Assembly (NCBI GenBank): GCA_018697195.1
Contig: CM031878.1
Span: 67,635,331-67,699,330 of the forward strand
DNA: 64,000 bases
Reading direction: 5' to 3'
Source of the DNA: Certhia americana
Taxonomy: Eukaryota; Chordata; Aves; Passeriformes; Certhiidae
How positions within the stretch are numbered: position 1 is the first letter of the stretch; every line of letters starts with the position of its first letter. Below the pieces are notes generated by a model. It was not told where the DNA came from. It ran no database searches and saw nothing but the letters and a program-made list of their open reading frames with translations. Positions 34,901 through 46,680 of the stretch are shown here, piece by piece. The position numbers and the translations under genes are program-made.

Positions 34901-37900
34901 GCAAAGATAGCTGCAGATAGGAAGCAGTCTAAGCAATAGTTCACAAAGTGAATTAATTTACCACTTTCTCTGATTCATGGCTTTCTCCAGTGTACTACTG
35001 TCATAGTTTTACTGCAGCCAGCCAGCAGCCAAGCCCCAGGCAGCTGCTTGCTCACTTCTCGACCAGGGAGGGATACTTGTGGGTTGAGATACAGACAGTT
35101 TAATAGGGGAAACAAAAGCAGTGCACACAAGCAAAGCAAACATTAATTCACCACTTCTCATGGGCAGCAGGGATGTGTCCAGCCATCTCCAGGAGAGCAG
35201 GGCCCCATCGTGTGTAGCACTTACTCGGATAGACAGATGCCATCACTCCAAACATTCCCCCCTTTTCTCCTTCTTCCCCCAGCTTTATGCACTGAGCAGG
35301 ATGTCACATGGTCTGGAATATCCCTTTGGTCAGTTGGAGTCACCTGTCCCAGCTGTGTCTCCTCACAACCTCCCATGCACCCCCAACTCCCTCACCAGCA
35401 TGGAAGTACAAACAGCAGCAAAGGCCTTGGCTCTGTGTAAGCCCAGCTCAGAAACAACAAACACAACTCTGTATTATCCACCTGTGTTCAGCACAAATCC
35501 AAAACACAACCCCATACCAGCCACTGTGAAGAAAATGAACTCTACCCCAGCCAAAAACAGCAGAACAACTCCTCATTTAAGAAGCTGCAAATTAAAAATA
35601 AAGTTTAATGAGTTGTGCTTGTAGTTAATGATCTCTCAGATGGCAAGTTTTTATGCCGTTCCTAAACGTAGGAAGAGTGTGGATAACGTTAGAGTATCAT
35701 AAACATAATGTTTTTTAGAAGGTGGAATCCTAGAATGAAAGCCTCAAATGAAGCACAGTTTTGTCTCTGCGCCAGATGAGGAGCATGTTCTGTGTCAGCT
35801 GCATGCTGTTTTCTGTTCTGCTACATTATGAAGCCTGCTAGTGATTTGTTGTTAGAGTGGTGCTACCTTACCATTACCTTCAGAACAGACCATTGCGTTC
35901 TCAAATACAGTGTTTCATTGTTTGTTTCTGTGTACAGTCTTCATTTGGTGATGTGTAGGCAGGGAAATTCTTACTCTCTTAATACAAGTATCAGTCGTTT
36001 TAGGGATTCCAGATTACAGAATTTGGGCTCTTTGGGGCTGTCTTTGTTTGATTTTTCATTTAAGGTACAATATTTTAGGTAAGTTCCCCAATAGAACTAT
36101 TTTTCATTCAGACTGATTGTAAAGAAATCTTATACTTCTGCTTCAATTCCAGGCAGGGCAATTAAGATCTTGCATCTTGAAAATTTGCAGTGCACATTTT
36201 AAGTGTTGCTGTGATACTTTACTCTGCTCTGCCAGATTTGCAGAAAGGAAGGAAAAAAATCCCATTATTGCAATGATTAGTGAGTTAGATTACAGATAAA
36301 GTATGCATGTGCTGATAGCCAGGATAGGCCAAATGCAAGGGTATTGTAACCTTTTTTCAAAATAAGTGCTTGAAAGGCAGGTATTTTACCTGAACATAGC
36401 TGGTAGTTTCCATTGCTCAGTGGCTTGGTATGTAGTCTCTCTCTTCAAAGTGTTTTCTGTGGTTTTGTTAGTGGTTTTCACCAACTCTGCCTGCCTTCTG
36501 TAGTTAACAAACTCATCAGCTAGCCTGAAGACTGGTCTTTCTCCTCCAGAGTACTAGAAAATCAAAATTTCTTTCTAAGAAATGCTGGACTAGGCATTCT
36601 CTTAGTTGTCTCTTTTTAGATATGCACAGGATTGCATTAAAAAAAATACAGTCATTCTTAAATTGCAGTGGCACAGTATTTGATAGTTTTGTAAAAATAC
36701 GGTAAACAAGATTTGTTTACTTTGTTTCCTCATTTTGGGAAGTATAGAAGCATGCAAACCTCTGTCTCTATGGATACTGTATCAAGGGCTAGTGCTATTT
36801 CAGTATCGTTGTTGGTAAGGGGTACTAGAAGGTATAACACAAACCTGCTGGTAAGGGAAAAATCTTTTACAGACATGGCAGACACAGAACTAGGGGGATT
36901 ATAATCATGCTCTTTCCCTTATGACAGATGTGGTCTAGTATGTGTTAAACATGATTGATTTTCTTGTGCAGTAAACATTAAGGAGTCTTGACAGGTTTGT
37001 TTTCTTCTGAGGGTGTTTATCTTCTCTGGTTGCCAAGGTTCGTAGAATCATTGAGGGGGCAGGGATGGGGTAAAAACCCCACAAAACAAAGGTCCTTGGG
37101 TTTTATTTCTGCTTGTTTGTTTTGCTTGCTGTTGTTGCTTTTTTTGTTTTTTGGGTTTTTTTAACTCTCCCTGTGAATTAAACACTTGCTCTAAAAATGT
37201 GCTGTGTCTTTTTTTTCTTTTTTTTTTTTGTGGTGGTGGGGTTTGCTTTTTTTTCATTTTTTTGGTAGGTATTGCATGGTACAGGGCACTGAATCACTGA
37301 AACTTGTAGATATTTTGTACATGACTACGTGTGGAAACTGAACTTCAGAAGGAATGTTTGTAAGTTAACTAAGGAAGATAAAGGTACAGTTTAGATTTAA
37401 TTCTAACTAAAAAGTTTTTGTTGAAATTAAATGATGAGCAGCATGCTGTTATTCATTTAATAATTGGTAATCTTGGTCATACAAGTTCTCATGAAGTACT
37501 TCAATGAGCAAGACAGCAATTATTCCCTTACAGCATATGGAAATTAGATTAAAATAAATTGTTGATATTAGCAGTTCTTTGCATTTTTAGTTAGTTTCTT
37601 GAGGGAAGGATATTTAGTTTTTATTCGCTAGGCATTAGGATGTGTAACAGGGTTTTTTTTGCACTGTCCACGTTTATGTCTATCTGGCAGTTCTTTTAAA
37701 TCAGTAAAGACTCCTGGAAGACTGAATTACTTCAAGTGCTGTGATAGAAAAAGAAATGAATGTTACATGAAAAATTTCACTTTATAAAACTGAGCAATTC
37801 ATTTGTAAGGCTGCAAAAATATATACAGATGGCTAATTTTACACACTGGTCAGTCACTTAAGTACTTTTACCTTTTGTTTTTAATGATCTTGGATGCAGA

Positions 37901-40900
37901 ATCAGATTGGTGTGAAGTTTTAATATAAGTCTTACAATGTGGGTATTTGATAAAGCATTTTGGAAGTATTAGGAAGTGGATGCACTTAATTGCTTGCAAA
38001 TCAAGTCAAATCAGTTTCTGTGTCATGGCTTCATTTTCTTTCATTCCTGTGTCACAAGCTATCAGTCTGTTTTGGGAGTTACTTGCTTCTGACATAAAAA
38101 GGCCTGTCCTCCTTATGAATTTGAATACCCACCCCCACTCCAGTAAGCTTTTGGAAACACTGGGTAGTTAGTTCTGTGACACATGAAGTGTTTCTGAAAT
38201 GTTCATAACTACTTTAAAGGAGTCCTGTTATCAAAAGAGTAAAATGTGAAGATACAATGCCAACTAGCCATACCTTTTTCCGTTTGTATCTGCAAGATTT
38301 GGAAGGACTGGAGTTGGAGTTATTCTTTTTCTTTTTGCTGTTTTTAATAAGAGGAAGTTATTAGATAATGTGAATAGTAAAGTTTTATACAGATAGAAAC
38401 AGTTTGTAAGCAGTATTAGCAATACAGTATAGTGACACTCAATATTTAGCAGAGAAGTATCATGACTACCAGAACCATCTGCAGTCCAATTTTTTGTCTG
38501 TGCAAGAAGGAGCTTTTCATGTTATGGTAGCACTAGCTGTCTTTGATATGTGATTAAATTCCTGAGGGTCATTTTACAGCTAAAAATTGATTAAAAAAAT
38601 TAAAGGAAACCTATTTTGAAATAACAATTCCCACCTTTAAAAAAATACTTCAGTTTGACCAACACCGTCATATGGGTCTCTTGGAAAATTGCTTATCAAA
38701 GAGAATGACTTTCAAATTACTTTTGCTTTTTTTTTTTTTTGTCTTTTTCCTTCTTAATACAGCAGTCGATATAACATTGTTTTTTAGTTTGTTACTGAAT
38801 AGATAATGTTACAAAAATTGAATTAACTGCTGAATTGTGTTCAGCCACTATTTATCACTGTAGACAATATAGTCACTATAATGGAACTATGGACAATGTA
38901 ATGTTTTGAAATGGATGAGTTAATTCACAGAATAATGGTCAATTTGCTGTATTTATTTGAACTGTTCAATTCCTGGTCAGTTTGTGGCCAATGTGTAGGC
39001 TTTGATTTGCACATTAAGGTCACTCCTGAAATGTTTTCTTTTAAATTCTTCCTCTAATTTAACAGTTAATACTTGTTAGGTGTAGATGGCTGGGAGTGTT
39101 ATTTCTTAAGGTTGGTGTTTATGTTTGGTTTTGTGGTTTTTTGGGGTTTTTTTAAGTTGGCAAGTCTCAACTATCTGTCTACTCCCAGGCACTTTTCTAA
39201 AGAAACCTATGCTTCTTAGGAAGTACTCTTCCCACTGCTGTATCTGTAGATCCAATCAAATTTCAGTGAAGTGCAGCCACTGTGATGATGGACTTCCATT
39301 ATTAGTTTATACATGGCATAATTTATGCCGTGGTTATTTTAATTCTATGGGCTACTGCAATATAAATAACTGGAAAATTACAGTATTTCTGATAGGCTGT
39401 TTAAACTGAAATCAGTAATTGTAATATTGATTAGAAAAAAGAAGTAGTTTTAAATTTAGAGCATCCAGAAGAAAGCGCAGTGCAATTCCTTAGAGTCTTA
39501 AGCATATTTCCACATGTTCTATATAGCTGCAGTGTAAATTGATGGCACACAGACTGCTGGATTGAGTTTACCTGGACAATGGCCAAGCTTATTTTGTGTG
39601 GAATTTTTCCACACAGGCATAGTGTGTATGCCTGGCAATTGATAAAAGAGTGTCAAAAGCAGCATTACGTGGTGATGGATCTGCAGTATGTAATATGCAT
39701 AGCTGGCACTGTTCTGGTCATCAAAGCTAGCAAAATATATATTAATAGTAGAGAAACAATAGTAAGAACTTTGATATTACTGTTACCTTTTTGCTTATTT
39801 GCCCTTAATATGCTTTTATGTTGCTATTTTTAAAATATATTAAAAATATTTGCTTGAAGGTCAAAACAGCTGCCAGTTGCAGAGCTCACCTGTGAATGAT
39901 AGTGTGTGGATTTGAGTACAACTGAAACAGCTGTGTCAAGTGCTGGTTCAGCCAATACCCATGTGCATCTGGGTTTGCCTTTACCAATAAACACAGAACT
40001 GAAGATGGTCTGAGGGAACAGCTGTTCTTTAGCTCTGGATTGACTGCAGTAGTTTCATTTTTATCTAGACTTTCAGCAGCATAGCAAGAAGAATGAAGTG
40101 TGTATGTATTGGTGAATTTTTGTATAGGTCTGTATTTGACATCTTCCTCTCTTAGGAATGTCAAGGTCTTATACTTCCTCAGTTGTCATATTGACAGTTT
40201 TCTAGTCTGTGATGTCAGAGACAGAGAGAATTACAGTTGATAAGCTGAGTATACCAAATTCACCAACTTGCAATCCACCTAAATTTGCTTAAATCAGTGC
40301 TTCTGCAATTGAAAATTTTCTTAGTCAAAGCAGAGGTTATAGTATGGCCAGGCCTGTTTGACTGACTGACTTAGTGCTATTAATATTAAAAACTACCTCA
40401 GATACTAGAAAGGAGGAAAATCACCTCCCTTTATATGAACTAGATTTAACCTTATGAATCTTGATCTAACAGGTAGTTTCATGTGATACTTTGTGTTGGG
40501 ATGTCTTCCTCAGTTCACTTGTTAGTTTATGATTGTAAAATCACTGGCCACTATTCAGAAATGTTTCAGGAAAAGAATATTTGGAAAGTTAAGTTCACTG
40601 TCAATAAATGAAGCAATCAATTATTTTTTATGATTTTTTTCAAAAATGTTTGAATTTTGCCTTTAGAATATGATTCAGGGGGCAAAGTATGTTCATAACT
40701 CTGGTATAATTGCAAAAACCTGAGTTATAAGCTTTAGAAAATAACTTTTTACTGATCTTCTATATGAATTTGATTAGTGTGTCTGCTAAAATTGATAGCC
40801 CCATTCACTGCAGTCCTTTGAGCTCTGTTCTTCAAACAGAAGAAGAAACACTTGGATAACTTGTTCAGAAGGATGTTGTGAGGGACAATATAAACGACAA

Positions 40901-43544
40901 AAAAGGCAAAACTCACTTTTTTGTGAAGAAATCCTTGATCTTTTGAGAAAAGTCAAGAATCCTACATCCACAGTCTTCCCTTCATCTACTGTATAGGTGA
41001 CCTTATTCTAGAAGGATATCAAAACTAGTGAAAACAGGACTTTTTCCCTTGTCAACCCAAGTTGATGGTACCTTATGATTGTATTGTCCTTCAAACGCCT
41101 TGCAGTAGCATTCAGTATAATCTTCTCCATTATTCTTCTAAGTGTTGAGGTGAGACTAACAAGTCTGTAAGTTCCTGAGTAATCCCTCTTTCCCTTCTTA
41201 TAAAACAAAGTAACACTGGTTAGCTTCATTCAGTGGGGAGCTCCCAAGACTGATGGAGAGGGGTACTGCCATAACAAACATGAGCTTCTTCAGTACTTGG
41301 GTAAATCCCATCAGGTCCTGTGGACTTGGGAAATGCTACAGCTAGTCCCTGAGACGTGTCTAAACAAATGTGAAGCTACTATTTCTGAAGTCATCCTCAG
41401 TATCCAGGGATTGGGCAGATGATAGTTTATCTGTATTATTAAATACTGAGGCAAAGGAAAGCATTGAATATATCTACACTTCTTTGCCCTTAACAGTTAG
41501 ATGACCATCTTCAATAAGTATCAATCTGGTATTTTCTTTAGACCTCCTCTGCTTTAAAAACCCATCTTGTTATCTGACACAATACGAGTCAGTTTCAGCT
41601 CTAATTGAATTTTTGCCTTTCGCATCTTGTCCCCTGCATATATGATCCACAGCTCTGTCAAATTCCTGCAAAACCTGACCTTATTTCCAGACAGCATACA
41701 ATTTTTTTTCCTCCTGAGCTCCAAGAGGAGTTCTCAATCAAGCTCAATCAAACTGGTCTCCTTTCCTGTTTGCTTGACTTGTGATACAGTGGAATTGCCA
41801 ATTCCTGTGTTTTTATGTCGTTAAGAATTCCATTTTAGTTCTGGTTTGGTGGGTTTTCTTAAACCTGTTTAATTTTTTCAGAAAATAATATCAGACATGT
41901 TGATTTTTATAGCTACCTGGCAGCCTTGCTTCCATACCAGTGCTGTTTGTGTATTGTCACTACCAGACTTGCTGTTTTGAAGTGATTTTCACTGGTTTGT
42001 CCCTTGCCGTGTCTATGTTATACTATTACGAGAATCATAGAATCATTTAGGTTGGAAAAAATCCCTTAAGATCATTGAGTCCAGCCCTTAACCCAGCACT
42101 GCCAAATGGGGAAACAAAAGCTGTTTTAAACCCAGTAATATTTGGTTGTTTTTAACTTTTTTTAAACTATTAGTATGGTGAGATTTGGGCTGTAATTTGA
42201 TATGATTTGTGTAATTGTGTTTGTTGTCTTGCAGGAAATACAGCACTGCATGACTGTGCAGAATCTGGAAGTCTAGAGATCATGAAGATGCTTCTCAAGT
42301 ATTGTGCTAAAATGGAGAAGGACGGTTATGGAATGACTCCCCTTCTGTCAGCCAGTGTGACAGGCCACACCAATATAGTGGACTTTCTGACCCAGCATGT
42401 ACAGACTAGTAAGGCTGAACGCATAAATGCCCTGGAACTTCTAGGAGCAACATTTGTGGACAAAAAGAGAGATCTGCTTGGTGCTTTGAAATACTGGAAA
42501 AGAGCTATGGAAATGAGATACAGTGATAGGACTAATATCCTCAGCAAACCTGTGCCACAAACACTAATTATGGCTTATGATTACGCTAAAGAGGTAAACA
42601 GCTCAGAAGAGCTAGAAAATCTTATTGCAGATCCAGATGAAATGAGAATGCAAGCATTATTAATTAGAGAACGTATTCTTGGCCCTTCTCACCCAGACAC
42701 ATCCTACTATATTAGATACAGAGGTGCTGTATATGCAGACTCTGGAAACTTCAAGCGTTGCATCAATTTATGGAAGTATGCTTTGGACATGCAGCAGAGC
42801 AATCTTGATCCGCTGAGCCCTATGACAGCCAGCAGTTTGCTGTCATTTGCTGAACTTTTCTCCTTCATGCTTCAGGATAGGGCAAAAGGCCTGCTAGGCA
42901 CTACTGTCACTTTTGATGATCTAATGGGTATACTGTGCAAAAGCGTTCTTGAAATAGAACGGGCCATGAAACAAACCCAGTGTCTTCCTGATCCAGTGCA
43001 ACTGAACAAAGCTCTTTCCATAATTTTGCATTTAATTTGCTTGTTGGAGAAAGTACCTTGCAGCTCAGAACAGGAACATTTTAAGAAACAAACTATTTAC
43101 AAGTTTCTGAAGCTTCAGCCTAGAGGAAAGAATAACTTCAGTCCACTTCACCTTGCTGTTGACAATAATACTACATGTGTTGGTCGTTACCCAGTTTGTA
43201 AATTTCCCTCTTTACAAGTTACTGCTATCCTGGTGGAATGTGGTGCTGATGTAAATGTCAGAGACTCCGATAACAACAGTCCCTTACACATTGCTGCACT
43301 GAACAACCATCCAGACATCATGAATCTTCTTATCAAGTCAGGTTCACATTTTGATGCCACAAACTCATGTAAACAAACAGCTTGTGATTTGCTGGATGAG
43401 AAGGAAATAGCAAAGAATTTAATCCAGCCCATAAATCATACTACTTTGCAGTGTCTTGCTGCTCGTGTAATAGTGAATCATAACATATCCTATGCAGGGC
43501 ATATCCCTGAAAAACTAGAGAACTTCGTTTTGCTCCATAGATGA
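31357..43544 (+). CDS. FEM1C: FEM1C, CUL2 E3 ligase substrate receptor (complete, two coding exons)
   Basis: FEM1C is the substrate receptor of a CUL2-RBX1-ElonginB/C ubiquitin ligase that binds C-terminal arginine degrons. Coding exons 31357-31900 and 42235-43544 join in phase 1 (AAAG|GTAAGT ... TTGCAG|GAAAT) to give 617 residues, the usual FEM1C length. Ankyrin repeats fill residues 1-242, with the degron-pocket residues Asp77, Ser117 and Asp126 kept. A TPR-like helical region spans about 245-371 (KRDLLGALKYWKRAM, FKRCINLWKYALDMQ). Two more ankyrin repeats lie at about 481-556. The C-terminal VHL box (BC-box LQCLAARVI at 586-594, CUL2 box IPEKLENF at 605-612) binds Elongin/CUL2. Start choice: in-frame TAA directly upstream and the conserved MDLKTAVFNAARDGK. 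FEM1C is separated from paralogues FEM1A/FEM1B by near identity to vertebrate FEM1C throughout. Nothing suggests disruption. Confidence 0.98.
34999..35567 (-). mobile_element. Solo LTR, avian ERVL-type
   Basis: On the minus strand it reads from TGTTCTGCTG (35567) to a TGACA end (34999). Family-typical words are TTTTGGATTTGTGCTGAA, CCAACTGACCAAAGGGATAT, CTATTAAACTGTC and GCTGCCTGGGGCTTGGCTGC. Flanking 5-mers are ACTAC (34994-34998) and ACTCC (35568-35572), a 4/5 match compatible with a 5-bp target-site duplication. No internal retroviral genes are present. It lies antisense in FEM1C intron 2. Confidence 0.82.
37090..37262. repeat. T/G-rich low-complexity tract
   Basis: Long T runs with G and C interruptions (TTGTTTGTTTTGCTTGC, later T11 and T8). 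On the minus strand it reads as CAA/A-rich and gives a spurious lysine-rich frame. Confidence 0.8.
41008..41850 (-). mobile_element. Degraded CR1 LINE ORF2 fragment (EN-RT linker and RT start)
   Basis: On the minus strand 41229-41008 encodes a decayed reverse-transcriptase start (FYKKGKRDYSGTYRLVSLTS, then RRIMEKIIL). The sequence to the right continues upstream into the linker region of CR1 ORF2, recognisable in words such as ATACTGAGGCAAAGGAAAGC and CTCTAATTGAATTTTTGCC. Many substitutions and stops mark it as old and inactive. The outer edge near 41850 is approximate. Confidence 0.75.
41940..42105 (-). repeat. CR1 3' end plus shared flank, copy A of a local duplication
   Basis: 42032-42105 is a reversed CR1 3' end (GAGAATCATAGAATCATTTA, then GGTTGGAAAA). 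The preceding ~92 bp (41940-42031) is non-tail sequence beginning GTGCTGTTTGTGTATTGTCA. The whole segment matches 45379-45545 with about a dozen differences. Confidence 0.85.
42235..43544 (+). CDS. FEM1C: FEM1C coding exon 3 (ankyrin, TPR, VHL box)
   Basis: The acceptor TTGTCTTGCAG precedes GAAATACAGCACTGC, giving G|NTALHDCAESGSLEI. It is a single large exon to the TGA at 43542-43544, ending FVLLHR. Confidence 0.97.
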
Positions 43545-44760
43545 TAGTGTGGCGTTCCAGAGTACTGTTTTTGAAGCACGACATGGTGATATTTTCCTTG
43601 AGCACTGTTGTGATACACCAGCGTTCCCTTAGCTTGCTCCATTTTGCTCTCATTGGCTAGTGTTGTTAGCATCAGATCTGCAGAGTTGGTTACCCAGTAT
43701 TTAATATGAATATAATATATTTTGTGGATTATTTAGAAATGTTATGCCATATTTAGACTTTTTAAATTGTCTGCCAAAGGCTTGTCTTTTCTGGTCTTAT
43801 TTGCCTGTTGGGTGTTTGGGACTGAGTTGAGTATTTTCCACTGATGTCTTTTTACTATAACTGTTATGTGGATTTTATACCATTGGAAGGTCATCTTTTT
43901 TTGGTTTTGCTTGAGCATTTCTACTCTTACTCTCTTCTTTTTCTATGGACTCATTGCTAAACTGTGCAAGTTGTATGGACTTGTTAACATTTGCAACTAC
44001 CATAAGTGCTTTTATCTTCTCTATGCACTGGCTTAAACATGACTGTTGTGTGTGAGCATATTTCTATGCAGCACTTGGCCAATTTCAACTTAAATGCCAA
44101 TATTGTTTTGCAGTTTGTTTAGAGCTTTCTTGAGAATGCTGTCTTCATAGCATGATGAATTCTGGAGTTATTTATCAGCTCTCCAAACTTGGGTTTCACT
44201 TTTTTGACTGCTGTAACTGAGGTTGCTTTTAGTTTGATCCTCCGGAAATTTTTCCTAAACTGGGGAGAAGAAAATCTTGCTTTTTCTGATTGTAGTCCAG
44301 TTGAACTTTAAATCTGAAAATTGTTTTGTTGCATCGTGCAGCTGGGGGAAGAGTCTTCATTATGTGCAACTGACATGATCCCCTCTGCACAAACGTCTTG
44401 CTTGTGCCGGTTATGTGACTAGATGTGAAGTTTGCTCAAAGCTGAACCTCAAACGTTGATGATACACTTCTGTGATAAATAGATGAAATATATGCTCTGC
44501 TTTAAAGTCTGCAAATCAGCTTTAGCTACAAAAGAAAACTAAAGCATGTTGATGGCATGATGTTTATCAGTCCCGATCTAGACATCATATAGTATAGTAA
44601 GTGGCTGTCTGCCAGGGTATTGAAAGCTGTATAGCAGTGTCCTTTTTTCTTCATTTTAAGTATCTTTATAAGTATTTGCATGGATTTTCCACCTCTATTA
44701 TATCAGTTGTACTTAACAAAAGCAGAAGTTCTGTTGTGTATATAGCTCCTATTAAAGTAC
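43545..44760 (+). other. FEM1C: Probable FEM1C 3'UTR
   Basis: AT-rich, repeat-free sequence directly after the stop codon. I see no AATAAA close to the stop. An ATTAAA at 44751-44756 is a candidate polyA signal. The end is therefore uncertain and the transcript could run further. Confidence 0.5.
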
Positions 44761-45378
44761 CTATTTTTTATAATATTTGCACAACAGCTTAGCTTTTGCA
44801 ACAGAAAGGGCTCTTTTGACTTGATAAGAAGTCTATAAATGAAGATCATAAATGTGAGTGCGATTCAGGTAATTAATATAATTCAGCACTTTACTGTTGA
44901 TTAATAGTAGGATTTATTATGGCACATTAGCCCTATTAATGTCTTAAAGTGAAATTAATTTCTGTTGGATAGGATACAGTTTACTTGCAGATTTAGTCGT
45001 CTAGCATATTGGGTATTTTTGACTTAATGTTTCATCTCAGTCATGGGCAGTAAGTGTACCTATGGCAGCGTTCTTGCTTCGGAAATCCAACGACTTGTTT
45101 TATGCCTTTGTCAGAGATAAGAGATACTTAGAATCCAAATTGATTGGGTTAGGAGGTTCTTTTTAATACTTTAATTTTTAAGTTGATGTTAGAACATTTT
45201 TGTCATGCGTGATTGAACCTGAGGAAGAACATGTCTTGGGAGCACATAAGAATAGCCCTTCCTTGTTTTTGTTGTTTTGGCATTCCTGCCAGTGTATGGC
45301 AGTGTACAGGTGCCTACTAGCTTAGCCATTTTTGCAAAAATTATGGGGATGTTTTTATGCAAAGATGTGTTAAAAGTA

Positions 45379-45545
45379 GTGCTGTTTGTGTATTGTCATT
45401 ACCAGACTTGCTGTTTTGAAGCAATTTTCACTGGTTTGTCCCTTGCCATGTCTATGTTGTATACTCTTATGAGAATCATAGAATCATTTAGGTTGGAAAA
45501 GATCCTTAAGGTCATTGAGTCCAACCCTTAACCCAGCACTGCCAA
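45379..45545 (-). repeat. CR1 3' end plus shared flank, copy B of the local duplication
   Basis: It matches 41940-42105: GTGCTGTTTGTGTATTGTCA, the same TTTTCACTGGTTTGTCCCTT, then the reversed CR1 tail. Here the CR1 continues for about 530 bp further, whereas copy A stops after GCACTGCCAA. Confidence 0.87.
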
Positions 45546-46080
45546 GTCCAGCACTAAAATAAGTCCTTAAGTGCCACATCTACATGTCTTTCAAATACCT
45601 CCAGCCATGGTGACTCAACTGCTTCCTTTGGGCAGGCTGATACATTGGTTAACCACTCTTTCCATGAAGAAGTTTTTCCTAATATCCCATCTGTGTCTCC
45701 CCTAATTCAACTTGAGGCCATTTCTTCTTTTTGTGTCACTTGTTACTCAGGAGAAGAGGCCAACCCCCACCTTGTCAAAACCTCCTTTCAAGTAATTGTA
45801 GAGTCTTCAGTTCTCCATTGAATCTCCTCTTCTCCAGGCTGAACAATCCCTCAACTGTTCCTTGCCAGACCTGTGCTCCAAACCCTTCCCCAGCTCCACT
45901 GCCCTTCCTGAACATGCTCCAGCACCTCAATATCTTTCATGCAGTGAGGGACCCAGAACTGAGCACAGCACTCAAGGCATGCCTTCACTGGTGCCCAGTA
46001 CATGGAGACAATCACTGCCCTGATCCTGCTGGCCACATTATTGCTGATGCAGGCCAGGATGCAGGTTTCTCTTGCATCAC
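45473..46080 (-). mobile_element. CR1 LINE 3' fragment
   Basis: The reversed CR1 tail is followed by GTGACTCAACTGCTTCC, CACTCTTTCCATGAAGAAG and TCTCCTCTTCTCCAGGCTGA. On the minus strand, 46084-45851 gives a decayed ORF2 C-terminus ([38 protein letters not shown]). It is 5'-truncated and inactive. Confidence 0.92.
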
Positions 46081-46428
46081 ACAAGACTACACTCTAGTAA
46101 GTTGACTGAATTGCTGTGATTTGTAGTGTGTAGGACACATGCCACTTGGCTTTTCATGTTTGTGAGGACATGTAGTTGGGTTTTTGAATTTTAACGTTTT
46201 AATGCTTTTCTGCTGCTCTGTAAGTGGGGATAATCAGCAAATCGTACCATGCTAGAAATACATTATACATCAAGTCATAAAAATAATTCTTTTTGTATAG
46301 GTCACAGAGAAAAGGATTTTTTGCTTTGGAATTTGTTCTGCTCTTTGGTGGTTTTAGTTTAAAATTTCTGTCTTTATAACTGAAAATTGCCTTGTTTAAA
46401 ATTCGTTGGACATTATTAGTTGGTTGTT

Positions 46429-46680
46429 CAGCCTGAGGAAGAGAAGGCTGCAGGGAGACCTTTTAGGACCTTCATGGGGCTACAAAAGAGCTGGAGAGGG
46501 ACATTTTACAAAGTCACGGGGTGAAAGGGCAAGGGGGAATGGCTTTAAACTGAAAAGGGTGAGATTTAAAAAACCCTGAAAAGGGTGGTCTGGTGGGAGG
46601 TGTCTCTGCACATGACAGAGAGGTTGGAACTAGGTGATCTTTAAGGTCCTTTCCAACCCAAATCATTCTATGATTTATGA
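46429..46680 (+). mobile_element. CR1 LINE 3' fragment with internal deletion
   Basis: It reads CAGCCTGAGGAAGAGAAGG, GGGGGAATGGCTTTAAACTG, then jumps after an AAAACCC stretch to TGGTCTGGTGGGAGGTGTC and the tail CCAACCCAAATCATTCTATG. Compared with the usual CR1 layout, about 170 bp between the GGCTTTAAACTG region and the GGTCTGGTGGG region are missing. It is in the opposite orientation to the neighbouring CR1 at 45473-46080. Confidence 0.9.

Larger units (their letters stand above)
31901..42234 (+). other. FEM1C: FEM1C intron 2 (10.3 kb)
   Basis: AT-rich intron. It contains a solo ERVL-type LTR (34999-35567), T/G-rich low complexity (37090-37262), a poly-T run near 38727-38740, a long degraded CR1 ORF2 (41008-41850) and a short CR1 3' end (42032-42105). 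I see no nested gene. Confidence 0.85.
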
